This document shows, one piece after another, positions 1-9,953 of a stretch of 64,000 nt of DNA. Under the pieces are notes generated by a model. The model was not told where the DNA came from. It worked only from the letters and a program-made list of their open reading frames with translations, and ran no database searches. A program made the position numbers and the translations under genes. The first letter of the stretch is position 1, and each line of letters starts with the position of its first letter. The stretch is taken from positions 1 to 64,000 of the forward strand of contig CAKSHM010000003.1 in the NCBI GenBank assembly GCA_934457415.1. Reading direction: 5' to 3'. This DNA comes from an uncultured Eubacteriales bacterium (lineage in GTDB: Bacteria; Bacillota; Clostridia; Oscillospirales; Acutalibacteraceae).

Positions 1-61
1 CGACGCACATTACCGTCACTGCCATCGTCAGTGCTGAAATGATTGCTATGAGTTTTTTCAT
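1..61 (-). CDS. N-terminus of a secreted or lipoprotein-type protein (cut by window edge)
   Basis: The reverse strand reads ATG at 61-59 and about 20 codons before the window ends. The start is MKKLIAIISALTMAVTV, a typical Sec signal peptide with two lysines followed by a hydrophobic core. An AGGAGG ribosome site lies at 69-74. The next residues include a cysteine, but the preceding residues do not form a good lipobox. The gene follows the SGNH hydrolase operon region and may be a sugar-binding protein or secreted enzyme of the same locus. That role is inference; nothing beyond the signal peptide is visible. Confidence 0.6.
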   Translation of the reverse strand, partial: MKKLIAIISALTMAVTVMCV

Positions 62-123
62 TTTCTTTCCTCCTAAAATTATTTATAAACACTTTCATAG
101 GGCATACCCACAAAAATGATTAT

Positions 124-1359
124 TTATTGCATTGAATTCAGTATCGCATTAAATGCACTTCGAATATATTCCGCAAACATCCTATACGCCGTCGGATTGC
201 AATGACAGTGATCCTTGACATTAGCTTTACCTGTATATCTGTCTGATGTGCCGCTGCCGTCAGGCTCAAAAGCCGTCCCCGAACCGGTCACAAGAGGCAT
301 TCCCATTTTCTCAATAAGTCTGCCGTCTCCACCATATATATTTCCTGTTGTAAATTCAACAAACGGAACTCCGAATTTTTTGCAAACAGAAGATGTGATA
401 ACATCTTTTTCGCATCTTTCTTCCAAAGACTCCGGCATATACTTTGGGTGATATGTTCCCAGCATTATAACGAAAGTATTTGGGAGATTTTGTCTTATTT
501 CATTTAAATATTTTTCCGTACATTCTTTTAAATTTTCATCTGGCTTATCATTTATTCCTGCCTCAATAAACAAAACATCGGGTTCGGCTTTTAAAACGCC
601 TTCTATTCTCTGATACATACTCGGTCTTATTTCGGTCGGAACAGAAATACCGGTTCCGCCCTGAGCTAAACAAAGATAATCAAATCCATAAATATCGCTT
701 AAAATCCGAGCATAAGAATATGCATTAAAATCGCTTACACCATTGCAGCTTTCTGTTATGCTTGAGCCTTCAAAAACAGCCAAAGGAGCTTTCCTTTTTA
801 TCAGCTTTACTACCGAACAGGTTTTATCCCTGATGATCCCGCCAAACCAGCCAGTAGTTCTCAGCTTAATTCTACGCATCATATATCTGTTGTTTTTACA
901 GCCTTGACTTTTTTCTTCAAATGAAATCTTCAGTGCAACAGTTTTATCTTCATTATGTCCGACCTGATATCGGTCAAAAACGACCTTCCATCCGTCTCCT
1001 TCATCAACCCAAAGCTGAAGCTCTCTTGGATTACGATATATAACTTCAAAAGAATATCCGTCATAGCCAAACTCTACATCATATAAAAGTTCTAATCCGT
1101 ATGTATTGACAAATCCTGAAAAATTTTCTTTTCCTGTCACAACCGAATTACGGTCATAGCTAAAAACAGGATTTAAAGTCTGTAAATCATCTTTGCAAAT
1201 AACAGCTTTTACTATTTCGGGATTTTTTACAACTGAATTTTCAATATCTGTTCCGTCACGGACAGAAACGCTACATTCCCCTGTATATTTTGAAGGCAAA
1301 GGAGCTTCTGAAAATTCATAATCAAAAAGATTAAAATTTTTCTTTAACTCATAATCCAT
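124..1359 (-). CDS. SGNH/GDSL-family hydrolase (cytoplasmic carbohydrate esterase-like)
   Basis: A 411-residue protein with an N-terminal region of about 190 residues, probably a beta-sandwich accessory domain, and a C-terminal SGNH hydrolase domain. The block I motif is GSSIT with the expected nucleophile at Ser200. Block II is the QGG around 233-235, block III is GIND at 268-271, and block V is a D-x-x-H at Asp383/His386. Members of this fold remove acyl groups from sugars or lipids. There is no signal peptide, so it should act inside the cell. The start is supported by AGGAGG at the usual distance. It is divergent from the AraC regulator at 1453. The exact substrate cannot be read from the sequence. 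Confidence 0.8.
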   Translation of the reverse strand: MDYELKKNFNLFDYEFSEAPLPSKYTGECSVSVRDGTDIENSVVKNPEIVKAVICKDDLQTLNPVFSYDRNSVVTGKENFSGFVNTYGLELLYDVEFGYDGYSFEVIYRNPRELQLWVDEGDGWKVVFDRYQVGHNEDKTVALKISFEEKSQGCKNNRYMMRRIKLRTTGWFGGIIRDKTCSVVKLIKRKAPLAVFEGSSITESCNGVSDFNAYSYARILSDIYGFDYLCLAQGGTGISVPTEIRPSMYQRIEGVLKAEPDVLFIEAGINDKPDENLKECTEKYLNEIRQNLPNTFVIMLGTYHPKYMPESLEERCEKDVITSSVCKKFGVPFVEFTTGNIYGGDGRLIEKMGMPLVTGSGTAFEPDGSGTSDRYTGKANVKDHCHCNPTAYRMFAEYIRSAFNAILNSMQ

Positions 1360-1452
1360 TTATCACACCTCCTGATTATTAACACTTGAATCTCAATCTG
1401 TTTTATAATATAATTAAACTTATCTTAGAATTTGACTAAAGGTAGATTAAAT

Positions 1453-2259
1453 ATGAAAATAAAATTTACTAATTCAAAAAACAATTTGTGTATTCGAAGA
1501 TTGAACGACATCAACTCACCTTTACATTTTCATGATAACGATGAGATTGAAATTATGATTATGCTTGATGGATTTGCCGAATGTGTAATCAGCGGTAATA
1601 AATATTTTATAAATACAGGTGAAGCAATAATCGTCACAAGATATCAGCCGCATTCATATCACAATGCATTACCTGTAGACACACTTTCATTTATTTTTAA
1701 ACGTAATGCGTTTCCGGAATTATTTTTCTTTTTTGACGGACATTCACTGGTCAACCCGACAATTAACATAAAAAGCTCAAAAGGAAATATAAGCAATATT
1801 ATAGATTGTCTATTAGATGATCTTTTTGAGAATCAGAATGATGATTTAATAATGGAAAGCTATACTCAAATAATCGTAAGTAAAATGATTAAAATTATGA
1901 AGCAATTAAACACTCATGATTCTTTTTTTGCCCCTAAAAGTTCCTTTCTGGAAAATGCTCAAAGATATTGTTTTAAAAACTATGCAAATGATTTATCAAT
2001 TTCCGAAATTGCAAAAGCGACAAATGTTCATCCGAACTATTTATCATCTGCTTTCAAGGCTCATTACGGAACTTCTTTACTGCATTACATCAACATCTGC
2101 CGTCTTCAGCATGCTTGCGAAATGATTGCAAACAAAGAAAATTCAATAACAGATATCGCTTATGCCTGCGGTTTTCAAAGTGTAAGAAGTTTTAACAGAG
2201 TTTTCAAAGAAGAAATCGGCTGTACCCCTAAAGAATATCAAAAGAAATATCAAAAGTAA
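1453..2259 (+). CDS. AraC-family transcriptional regulator with N-terminal cupin sensor
   Basis: About 268 residues. The first 100 residues resemble a cupin ligand-binding domain (HFHDNDEIEIMIMLDG, then a stretch rich in His and Gly). The last 100 residues carry the two helix-turn-helix motifs of the AraC/XylS family (SISEIAKATNVHPNYLSSAF, then SITDIAYACGFQSVRSFNR). I chose the ATG at 1453 with AAAGG upstream rather than the in-frame TTG seven codons earlier. It is divergent from the SGNH hydrolase and flanked by an esterase, so it likely controls one or both in response to a sugar. Confidence 0.85.
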   Translation: MKIKFTNSKNNLCIRRLNDINSPLHFHDNDEIEIMIMLDGFAECVISGNKYFINTGEAIIVTRYQPHSYHNALPVDTLSFIFKRNAFPELFFFFDGHSLVNPTINIKSSKGNISNIIDCLLDDLFENQNDDLIMESYTQIIVSKMIKIMKQLNTHDSFFAPKSSFLENAQRYCFKNYANDLSISEIAKATNVHPNYLSSAFKAHYGTSLLHYINICRLQHACEMIANKENSITDIAYACGFQSVRSFNRVFKEEIGCTPKEYQKKYQK

Positions 2260-2284
2260 GTTAATGGCGATCTGAAATATTTGC

Positions 2285-3589
2285 TTATTCAGCCGAATAC
2301 TTCTCAAATCTATTAACAAAGCTGCTTACCGTAAAGGTTTTTTCATCATTTGTATATGAAATAAAAATATCTATATCTCCCGATATTTCATTCATAGGTA
2401 TTTTAAGCTGCAACAAACCGTTATTTGATATCATATTTCTGCCTTCAACTGCTTTCCAATCTCTGTCTCGCCAGTTTCCCTCCTCGGTAAAGCTGTAAAA
2501 AGCTTCAAGATTGATTTTCTTAGAATCTTTAGGAACATTAAAAGCTATTAAAAGGTTTTTTTCATCTGATTTTATTTCTTCGAATGAAAGCTTAGGCATT
2601 TCTTTTCCGATATTTTTAAGGTAATAAGCAAACCATTCTTCCTCAGACGAACCGCTTGCAAACCCGATCGTTCCGAGAGTTTTAATAGCATGCTTAGTAT
2701 TTGGAGAATAAAGTAAATTTATATTCCCTTTCATGTCGCTTAAGGTTTTTTGTGTCATTTCGGGAGAAAAATAGTCATCATTTGTTGCTGCCGCTTCAAA
2801 AAACGGACAAGTTATATATTTCGCTACACTGCCGGCATCATAATTTGTTATCCAAATTTGTTCGGTTTTTTTGTCCATAGCATTGTAGCCGTAATCTCCC
2901 GTCGACCAAAAATATCCGTCTTTATAATGTCCGGTACCGTAATAAGCATAAGCAGCTTTTATCTGATTTCCGAGTATTCCGCAAAGCATTGTAGTCATAT
3001 ATCCGCCCCACGAAATTCCCGACACCCCTATATAATTGCTGTCTACCATCTCATTGTCCTGAAGCAAGTGAAATGTTTTCAGTGCAGTAACAATCGCATA
3101 ATATAAAGTGCTTTTTTTTATATCTTCAACAATGTCGGATTTGAACATACAGCCTAGATAATCATAATTTTCTGTCCAATCACCTTCACAGTTTTTGTCT
3201 TTGGCATATTCTTCCGAAATTATTCCCGGTAAATCAGGAGCGATAGCAAAATATCCGTTTAAAGCATAGGATCTTACAGAATCAAACATTGAATCCGCTT
3301 TAAGTCCGCCGCCGTGCAAAACCAAACGACCCGGATACTTTCCTTTTTTCTTAGGATAAGCCATAACGGCATAAACTTTTGTATTATTGTAGTCTAAATC
3401 AATTCTAATTTTTTCAACTATAATTTCAGGATCGGATTCATCTATGTCAATTCTTGTAAACTGCGGAACATTACTGTTCTTTTCTATGTATTTATAAAAA
3501 ATTCCTTTATAAGAATCATTCGAGCCATCTTTATTTTTTAGATTATAAGACAATTTTTCATTGTACCTTATTTTGAATTCTTCTTTCAT
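2285..3589 (-). CDS. Alpha/beta-hydrolase, acetyl-xylan-esterase/S9-like
   Basis: A 434-residue alpha/beta hydrolase. HGGG at 92-95 is the oxyanion-hole region. The nucleophile elbow is GISWGG with Ser193. A probable acid is Asp271 or Asp272 in the ATNDDYF segment, and the His is at about 300 (KHAIKT). The elbow and large lid region fit the AXE1/dienelactone-hydrolase or S9-like group often found in polysaccharide loci. There is no signal peptide. The C-terminal 100 residues look like a small beta domain. Substrate is unknown; deacetylation of oligosaccharides would fit the neighbouring esterases. It is convergent with the AraC gene that ends at 2259. Confidence 0.75.
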   Translation of the reverse strand: MKEEFKIRYNEKLSYNLKNKDGSNDSYKGIFYKYIEKNSNVPQFTRIDIDESDPEIIVEKIRIDLDYNNTKVYAVMAYPKKKGKYPGRLVLHGGGLKADSMFDSVRSYALNGYFAIAPDLPGIISEEYAKDKNCEGDWTENYDYLGCMFKSDIVEDIKKSTLYYAIVTALKTFHLLQDNEMVDSNYIGVSGISWGGYMTTMLCGILGNQIKAAYAYYGTGHYKDGYFWSTGDYGYNAMDKKTEQIWITNYDAGSVAKYITCPFFEAAATNDDYFSPEMTQKTLSDMKGNINLLYSPNTKHAIKTLGTIGFASGSSEEEWFAYYLKNIGKEMPKLSFEEIKSDEKNLLIAFNVPKDSKKINLEAFYSFTEEGNWRDRDWKAVEGRNMISNNGLLQLKIPMNEISGDIDIFISYTNDEKTFTVSSFVNRFEKYSAE

Positions 3590-4060
3590 TACTTTTTAAC
3601 CCTCGCTAAAAAATTGATTTATTATTAGAAAATAAAATTTTATCAGGAATAATAATTGTGTAAATCGTTGCAAATCTTTTATGCTTTATATGTTTATTTT
3701 AACATATAATAAAAAAACATTATAGCCAAAGACAAATGAAAACCAGCCAAAAACAAAGTTTTTTTGCGATTTTTTGTAAAAAATTACCTTATAAGTAAAG
3801 CTTTTACTTTTGAAATCCTTTTATTTTTAATTTTTTATAAATAATGTCAGACAGGTTATTCAAAGCTTTGTGTAATTTGCAAACAAATAACATGTAATTA
3901 TCAAGCTTTAACCATTTTTACAAACAATTATTTTTTATAATAATTCTAATATCTATTATAGCCCTTTTAAATCAAACACCGATATTTATACCGGTGTTTT
4001 GGTAAAAAGCTCGATGTTCACCCAAAACTTTATGAAAAATTATTCTCTATGATAACAAAA
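3590..4060. other. AT-rich intergenic region without a gene
   Basis: No convincing ORF or RNA is visible. It holds a 9-6-9 inverted repeat at 3686-3709 (listed separately) and a short 7-bp hairpin at 3975-3998 (AACACCG/CGGTGTT) that lacks a T-run in either direction. The region presumably contains the promoter of the esterase gene that starts at 3589. Confidence 0.6.
3686..3709. promoter_or_regulatory. Perfect 9-6-9 inverted repeat, candidate operator
   Basis: The half sites TTATATGTT and AACATATAA are separated by six bases, about 100 bp upstream of the esterase start at 3589. A symmetric site of this size is typical of a dimeric regulator, but the partner is unknown. AraC proteins usually bind direct repeats, so a different regulator may be involved. 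Confidence 0.4.
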
Positions 4061-4099
4061 CATGCACCCAAAAAAGCTTATAACTTTTCCGGGTGCATG
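4061..4099 (-). terminator. Terminator of the glycosidase operon
   Basis: A 9-bp stem, CATGCACCC with GGGTGCATG, encloses a second AAAAG/CTTTT pairing. On the minus strand it is followed by TTTTGTT. It lies just downstream of the last gene of the 11717-4141 operon. Confidence 0.8.
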
Positions 4100-4140
4100 T
4101 TTAATTGAAGCAAATGCCTAATTTTTGACAAACCTTCAGC

Positions 4141-6159
4141 TTATTCTCTGATAACTGTGATACGGTTATATTTTTCGAGCCTTGGAAAAGGAACGGAGTA
4201 AACTTCTTTTAAATCCTCTCCGTTTAAAATAACAGATTTTATTCTTCTTCCGCTGCCTTTCATTTCAATATCAAAGGTTTTATCGCCGAAGTGGAAATTA
4301 TTTAAAGACATTTCTTCTCCGCTGTAAGGATAAAAGTTAATGCCTTTTTCGTCAAAGTCAACGCCAACAATCCCGTGAACAACGGCATTATAAAAACCTC
4401 TTATATTATATCCCTGCCAAATTCCGCACATAGCATTCCAATTATCAAACGGAACATCATACTTATTTTCATAGGTTGAAATTCCCTCGGGACACATAAG
4501 TCTTTCGGACCAATATTCTATCCAGCTTATATATTTATTGATATAATCCGGTCTGTCGCCTTTATTTATCAGTCTTATATAAAATTCCGACATTACGGTC
4601 CACCAGCAGTGAAGCTGATTTGCGTCGGCATCATAGCAGTCGGACCATTCGGGTAGAGGTCTTATTCCGGATTCGCTAACAAGGTTTTTCAGATAAAAGT
4701 CGAGGCATTCTTCCATTTTACAGCTTACAAGGTCAAAGCAATCGTTGCTTTCCCATTTTACGGCATTATTTGACGGGACATTTCGCTTTACATATCCGTC
4801 TATATCGGCAGAGGAATCAAAAAAGCCTAAATCCTCATTATAAAGCGCTTTTTCAAAGCTTAATTTCATTCTTTTTGAAAATTCCGCGGCTTTTTTCTCG
4901 GTTTTAGCATCGTTTTGAGCATTTGCAAGTCTTTGCATGGCTTTTATTGCGCAATAGGAAACCGTATTATTAAAAGTACTGATATCGTTTCCGTTTTCCT
5001 TTATAAGATTTCTGAAATCGGGATAAAGAGATGTCCCCCTGCAGAGCCCCGTATTGCCGACCTCTGTTTTACAAATCATTTCAAATATTCTTTTTGCGAA
5101 CGGATAGTATTTTTCAATACTTCCGCCTGCAAGTCGGAAATTATCAAGCATTGTCAGATACATTCCCTGAGCAGGAGCAGGGGCAATACCTCCGCATTTC
5201 ATATCCCTTGTAAAAGCATGGGCAATTCCCGATTCATCGGAATATTTCATAAAGCAATCAAGCATTTCGCCGATAAAATCCTTATCGCCCCAATAAAGCT
5301 GGGAATTATTTGAGGTCATTGAGTCCCAGCCCCAAATCCAATAATGCGAGCTTTGGGCGCGTATTCCGCCTGAAACATCTGTTGTTTTAAGGGATTCATG
5401 ATAAAGAGGAGCAAGCTCAAAGAACAGATTTAAAAGCTTATGCCCGGATTTTAAAACCGGAGCTTTTTTTGATACGGCCTTATACCTTTCCTTTTGCAAA
5501 TCAATAATTTTTCTGTAGCTTTCGGTACTGCTGTTATTAAAGGAAATACAGATAACCGTTTCTTTCCCTTTTTTTAACTGACTGTTTTTTATAATATACT
5601 TTTTATTACCTCCGACAACGGCAAAGGAAAGCTTGGTGTTTGAGGATATTTTTATAGGGATTTCGGTTTCCTTTTCAAAAAAAGAAACATTTATTATACC
5701 GTTATTCTCTTTAAAATCCGTCCAAGTTCTTTTGTCGCCTCTGAGCCTTATATCGGGGTTTGAAGAATCGTCGGGCTTAAAAAGATATTCTTCATAAAAC
5801 TGCATTTCAAGCTCGCCGTCAAAATCAGGGGTAAACACGAAATAAATACTTTCATTGGCTGTATACATTTCATAACCGCATACTTCTCCTTTTGACGAAA
5901 AGCCGAACGGATAGATTTGACAGCTGCCAGGAGTTATTATATTTCTTTGACCGTTATTTAAAAAGTAGAACTTAAGCCCTTTCCAAAATCTCGGTCTGAA
6001 CATGATATAGCTGCCGTTTGTAGCTTTTGAAAAATAATCTATTTCGCATATCTGCTCATTATCCGCCTGTACCGCTGTTCTGTTATCGCAAAACCAGCGC
6101 GGTGTCCAAGGCAATCCGTTTTCACTTTTTATTATCCCGTTTTCTACCGTATAGCTCAC
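4141..6159 (-). CDS. Six-hairpin (alpha/alpha)6-barrel glycosidase-like protein
   Basis: A 672-residue protein. The N-terminal 230 residues look like a beta-sandwich. Residues from about 235 to 600 form the alpha-helical barrel seen in clan GH-G/GH-L/GH-M-type enzymes: WGWDSM near 277, a TRD segment near 318, and a Trp-rich LHCWWT stretch near 530 are all typical substrate-cleft motifs. A small beta domain closes the protein. There is no signal peptide. Its start overlaps the stop of the upstream esterase by four bases (ATGA), so the two are translationally coupled. The GH family and bond specificity cannot be set by eye; a debranching enzyme or alpha-rhamnosidase-like role is possible. Confidence 0.65.
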   Translation of the reverse strand: MSYTVENGIIKSENGLPWTPRWFCDNRTAVQADNEQICEIDYFSKATNGSYIMFRPRFWKGLKFYFLNNGQRNIITPGSCQIYPFGFSSKGEVCGYEMYTANESIYFVFTPDFDGELEMQFYEEYLFKPDDSSNPDIRLRGDKRTWTDFKENNGIINVSFFEKETEIPIKISSNTKLSFAVVGGNKKYIIKNSQLKKGKETVICISFNNSSTESYRKIIDLQKERYKAVSKKAPVLKSGHKLLNLFFELAPLYHESLKTTDVSGGIRAQSSHYWIWGWDSMTSNNSQLYWGDKDFIGEMLDCFMKYSDESGIAHAFTRDMKCGGIAPAPAQGMYLTMLDNFRLAGGSIEKYYPFAKRIFEMICKTEVGNTGLCRGTSLYPDFRNLIKENGNDISTFNNTVSYCAIKAMQRLANAQNDAKTEKKAAEFSKRMKLSFEKALYNEDLGFFDSSADIDGYVKRNVPSNNAVKWESNDCFDLVSCKMEECLDFYLKNLVSESGIRPLPEWSDCYDADANQLHCWWTVMSEFYIRLINKGDRPDYINKYISWIEYWSERLMCPEGISTYENKYDVPFDNWNAMCGIWQGYNIRGFYNAVVHGIVGVDFDEKGINFYPYSGEEMSLNNFHFGDKTFDIEMKGSGRRIKSVILNGEDLKEVYSVPFPRLEKYNRITVIRE

Positions 6160-7517
6160 TTTACTTCCACCTCATCAAACATAATAATCGGAAGATAACT
6201 GTATAGATCATAAGGAATCAATCCTGATTCACACGGTCCGTCGCAGGAAACAGTTATTTTTCTCCCTAAATTTCTCTTAAACCTTAAAACAATTTTATTT
6301 TCAACACATTCATAATCCTCCGGAAGAATTCTTCCTTTTTCATCCTTTGCGGAAAAAGGAAGAAATTCTGTAGGATTATAATCGCTGAATATACTTGTGA
6401 AAACATTATCAAAGTAAAGAGTGATTTCATTTTTATCCGATTTAAAAGCTTTTGAAATATCCGGATAATCACATATAACAGATCTGCCGTAAATGTATTT
6501 TAATGCAATGTTAGCAGCTCTTTGCCCCAAAACAAGTGATGACATACACGAATTATGTATTCCGTCGCAAACAGGCAAATCTATGCTTGGAACCAAATAA
6601 AGATTTTTGATTTCTTTTGCGGCTTTCCTTTGAACCTCTCTTAAAATACTGAAATTTTTTCGCTCCGCATTTAAGTCCTTGCCCTTTGTACATGTAGATT
6701 TATTAAGCTGAACAGTAATTATAGGTAAATTCCCAAGTTCTTTACGGAAATCTTCGCAAACGCTTTTAAATCTCTCAAAGTATGTTGTTCTTAAACGGCT
6801 GTCATAGGTATCGTTGCAGCCTTGATACCAAACAATTCCTCTGACTTTGCTTTGACTGTCTTTTATAATATTAAGCATATGATTGAAAAATCTGCCGTCG
6901 TCTTTTCTGTCCCAAAACGAAAGAGGAATACCGCCCTTGGCAGCAGGAATAAGTCCAATAGGGTAGCCTAAATTCCTTGAAAGCGTTTTTGCAAAGTTAA
7001 GCCACGGACTGTAACCCACCGCAACCTGTTCGGCAAAATCGGGATAAGCCGTATCGGTTGTATCGTGCAGCGGATGAGCCGCCATTGTCCATCTTCCGTT
7101 TAATCTGAAAACATGAACATTGGGGACCTCTTCCTCTGAAATCATATCTTTTCCTACGCCTACGGCGTTGCTTTGTCCTGCAATTACATAATTATCTCCG
7201 ACGCCGATATGAAATCTTCTGTCGCCTCTTTTTTCCTTAAATCCCCCGAACAGCAAAAATGTTTCTATTTTATAAGGACCGCCTGTCGGAATTTCGAATT
7301 CCGCACACCATTTATTATTCTGAATTTCGCAAAATACAGGGGGAAGAATCCTTGTATTATTTATTTCATCAAGCACTCTTACAACAACTTTTGCATTTTG
7401 TTTTAAAACATCATCTTCGGCGATTACAACCCCTGAAAGTTTTATTTTACCAATTCCGTTATTCTGCTGAATTATTTGCCAGTCGCTAAGTCCTTTTTCT
7501 ATTATAACTCCGTACAT
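6156..7517 (-). CDS. Sialate O-acetylesterase-like (SASA/DUF303) esterase
   Basis: 453 residues. The SASA-type SGNH blocks are clear: GQSNAVG with nucleophile Ser116, WYQG-CND at 230-236, and DGIHNS with the catalytic Asp318/His321 pair. The N-terminal 105 residues and C-terminal 110 residues are predicted beta domains, as in other acetylesterases of plant-polysaccharide loci. There is no signal peptide. A GGAG lies just upstream of the start. It sits in the middle of a five-gene operon, so it probably removes O-acetyl groups from the oligosaccharide before or after glycosidase attack. Confidence 0.8.
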   Translation of the reverse strand: MYGVIIEKGLSDWQIIQQNNGIGKIKLSGVVIAEDDVLKQNAKVVVRVLDEINNTRILPPVFCEIQNNKWCAEFEIPTGGPYKIETFLLFGGFKEKRGDRRFHIGVGDNYVIAGQSNAVGVGKDMISEEEVPNVHVFRLNGRWTMAAHPLHDTTDTAYPDFAEQVAVGYSPWLNFAKTLSRNLGYPIGLIPAAKGGIPLSFWDRKDDGRFFNHMLNIIKDSQSKVRGIVWYQGCNDTYDSRLRTTYFERFKSVCEDFRKELGNLPIITVQLNKSTCTKGKDLNAERKNFSILREVQRKAAKEIKNLYLVPSIDLPVCDGIHNSCMSSLVLGQRAANIALKYIYGRSVICDYPDISKAFKSDKNEITLYFDNVFTSIFSDYNPTEFLPFSAKDEKGRILPEDYECVENKIVLRFKRNLGRKITVSCDGPCESGLIPYDLYSYLPIIMFDEVEVK

Positions 7518-7551
7518 TTATATCTCCTTACGCAGACCCGAACCTGATACA

Positions 7552-9225
7552 CTAAAGATTGTTATCTTTTATGTATTCATCCCATGTCCTTTTTATAAGC
7601 TCATAATCGGATTTATCCATAGGAGTACCTAAAGATGAAGTAACGAAATATAAATCAGGAACGCCTATCTTCGGCTGAGCTTTTATATATCTTAAAAAAT
7701 CCCTATGGCTTTCGGTTCCGCCGGAATCTGTATCTATCGTAATATTTCCGTAGACAGCTTCTGCAATTTTTTTACGGAATGTCATTACCTCAACCGAAGA
7801 CCTTAATGCACCATGATAATCATGAATTCTTATCTGATCGCAGACATCTGCTGTATAAGGATGCGCACAGCTTGCATTTATAAGCGCATCAAATTTAGTT
7901 TCTTTTGCAGAACCGTGAATAAGCCCAAGCCACTTTTTAATCAGTTCTATGCCATAGGATTTTCCGTCATAAGGACGCAAAGTTTCGCCTTTCGGGATGC
8001 AATTCATAAAATCTATTTTAAATCCGTCACAATTATAACATTCATTTTCATGAGATAACAGCTTATGAATCTTCAGTTTAGTATTTTTTATAAATTCGGG
8101 ATTAGTAGGATCCGCGGCAACAGGATTGCATAAATTGTCTATACATTCATTTTTCGGCAGCCCTTCGCAATCCCAGCTTTTTATCCACAACAAAACCTTT
8201 TTCCCTTTTCCGTGCATTTTATCGACAAAGGAACGCATATCCGGCCATTTTTTTGTGTCTACCTCTATATTCCCCATACCTTTTTGCCATTTAGCGTCTA
8301 TAATTATAATTTTAGGATTTATTCCGTTTTGCTCAAGAATATTTATCATCTTTTCGTAATTTTCCTGAGTCGCAAAATCAGCCGCATAAGAATTATTTTC
8401 TCTTCCCAACTTCTGTTCTTCTCCCCAACCGCAAAAAATCGGTCCTCTCCACCATTTGGGATCAAGATTATAATCGCTGTGCCTTTTAGCAATGCCTGAA
8501 TCAAAATACCAGTCTGAATAAGCCGTCAAAACACCGAAAGCGTTTTCTCCGTATCCTCCCCAAATTCCCGGAAGTTTTTTTGTACCGTTTATTTTAAGCC
8601 TGTTATCCAGCGGCAGAACAAAATTCATTCCTTTTTCATATACAAACCTATCAAAGTTATGTTCTCCCTTTTCTGCAAAAAGACCTATACCGAACCACCC
8701 GTCCAGCTCCTCCGCATAAAAAGGATAAACAAAAGGACCGGGTGCAAAATAATCAAAGGCAATTTGGGAATTCTCGAAAACATTTCTCAAACTTTCCGAT
8801 TCTTTGTATTGTCCGGCATGAGGTAAAAGATATCCTGCTGCTTCATAGTCGGTTTTCTCATATTTTGACTTGAAATATCTTATTCTGTTTACTGTTCCCT
8901 CGCCTTTTACGGTGATTTCATAAGAGAAACCTTTTTCATCAGCTTCTATTTTATACACTTTTTCATCCCAAAGATTACTTGAAGTAATATATTCAGCTAC
9001 TGTTTTCCCGTTATCCTGAAAGGTTTTAAAGTTAAAATTTTTAAAATCTTCGTCTTCTGTAATTCCGTTTTCAATATAAGAGGAGCCTGTCGGTATGCTT
9101 CTCGGTTCTTCGTATTTATCCACAGCAGAGGAAACAGGGAATTTAAACATTCTAACACCCTTTATAAAAACCGAAAATGTCTTTTCGCTCAATTCAAGCG
9201 AATAGTTATTAAAATCTAAAAGCAT
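7552..9225 (-). CDS. GH36/GH31-like TIM-barrel glycoside hydrolase
   Basis: 557 residues. The first 245 residues form a beta-supersandwich-like domain and the rest a TIM barrel of clan GH-D type. The conserved strand ends are visible: IIIIDAKWQ near 310, KVLLWI near 347, and CDGFKIDF at 399-406, where Asp405 is the likely nucleophile. The acid/base is probably Asp463 or Asp469 in the DQIRIHD segment. These features fit alpha-galactosidase-like retaining enzymes, but specificity may differ. There is no signal peptide. The start is supported by AAGGAG. Confidence 0.75.
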   Translation of the reverse strand: MLLDFNNYSLELSEKTFSVFIKGVRMFKFPVSSAVDKYEEPRSIPTGSSYIENGITEDEDFKNFNFKTFQDNGKTVAEYITSSNLWDEKVYKIEADEKGFSYEITVKGEGTVNRIRYFKSKYEKTDYEAAGYLLPHAGQYKESESLRNVFENSQIAFDYFAPGPFVYPFYAEELDGWFGIGLFAEKGEHNFDRFVYEKGMNFVLPLDNRLKINGTKKLPGIWGGYGENAFGVLTAYSDWYFDSGIAKRHSDYNLDPKWWRGPIFCGWGEEQKLGRENNSYAADFATQENYEKMINILEQNGINPKIIIIDAKWQKGMGNIEVDTKKWPDMRSFVDKMHGKGKKVLLWIKSWDCEGLPKNECIDNLCNPVAADPTNPEFIKNTKLKIHKLLSHENECYNCDGFKIDFMNCIPKGETLRPYDGKSYGIELIKKWLGLIHGSAKETKFDALINASCAHPYTADVCDQIRIHDYHGALRSSVEVMTFRKKIAEAVYGNITIDTDSGGTESHRDFLRYIKAQPKIGVPDLYFVTSSLGTPMDKSDYELIKRTWDEYIKDNNL

Positions 9226-9271
9226 AAAAATTCTCCTTAAATAATAAATCCCAACTTATTTTTATGCGGCT

Positions 9272-9943
9272 TCATATTATTACCGCTTGCCTTGCTTCGA
9301 TATTTGTAAGATATAAAATATCCTCTCTGTAAGCAAGCTTTTTAAGCACTTCTTCAAAGCCTGAAAAGCTTTTATTCCTTTCTTTTTGTGTAAGCTCGTA
9401 TGAATGGCCGTAAATATAAAAAATTCCTTCGCCCTTTAAATTTATAAAATCATCCGCAAGCTTTAAAATATCTGGGTCATCATATTTGCATGTGGGATTC
9501 CATATCAAAAAATCTTCGGGGATGTCAAATGCATGTGTACAGTCTGTTGTTCTTGCATAACTGATCCCAAGTGCTTTAAGCTTTTTTACATGTTCCGCAG
9601 AATAATGCCCTCCCGGATATGCAAGACCCTTAACCTTATATCCGCATAGCTCTGACAGAAAATCTACTGAGCGAACAACTGCATCCTCAAGATTATCTAT
9701 AGGTAATTTATGATTTGAAGTATGCGAGGCAACCTCCATATCCTTATAGGTTTTCTTTATTTCTTTACAGGAAACTCTTTCGACAACCGTATCTTCTCCG
9801 TACCTATGAAAATCGCATTTGAATCCCAGCTGATCGGAAATAAGAAAAAATGTTGCTTTCATTTTATACTTTCTGAAAAGCTCGGAAAGCTGTCTGTCAT
9901 AAATTTCGCAATCATCAAATCCAAAGGTTAAAATCTTACTCAT
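9272..9943 (-). CDS. Polysaccharide deacetylase family protein (NodB homology, CE4-like)
   Basis: 223 residues. Motif 1 is TFGFDDC (Asp10/Asp11), motif 2 is SHTSNH with metal ligands His74 and His78, and motif 3 is the YPGGHYS segment near 113-119. Together they mark the NodB fold, a metal-dependent de-N-acetylase or de-O-acetylase. Unlike wall-acting members it has no signal peptide or membrane anchor, which supports an intracellular role on a small sugar. It lies 11 bp downstream of the FAD oxidoreductase gene in the same operon. Confidence 0.8.
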   Translation of the reverse strand: MSKILTFGFDDCEIYDRQLSELFRKYKMKATFFLISDQLGFKCDFHRYGEDTVVERVSCKEIKKTYKDMEVASHTSNHKLPIDNLEDAVVRSVDFLSELCGYKVKGLAYPGGHYSAEHVKKLKALGISYARTTDCTHAFDIPEDFLIWNPTCKYDDPDILKLADDFINLKGEGIFYIYGHSYELTQKERNKSFSGFEEVLKKLAYREDILYLTNIEARQAVII

Positions 9944-9953
9944 AATTTCTCCC

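Noticed and set aside
3975..3998. Hairpin AACACCG/CGGTGTT as a terminator
   Set aside because: No T-run follows in either direction, and a better terminator lies at 4061-4099.
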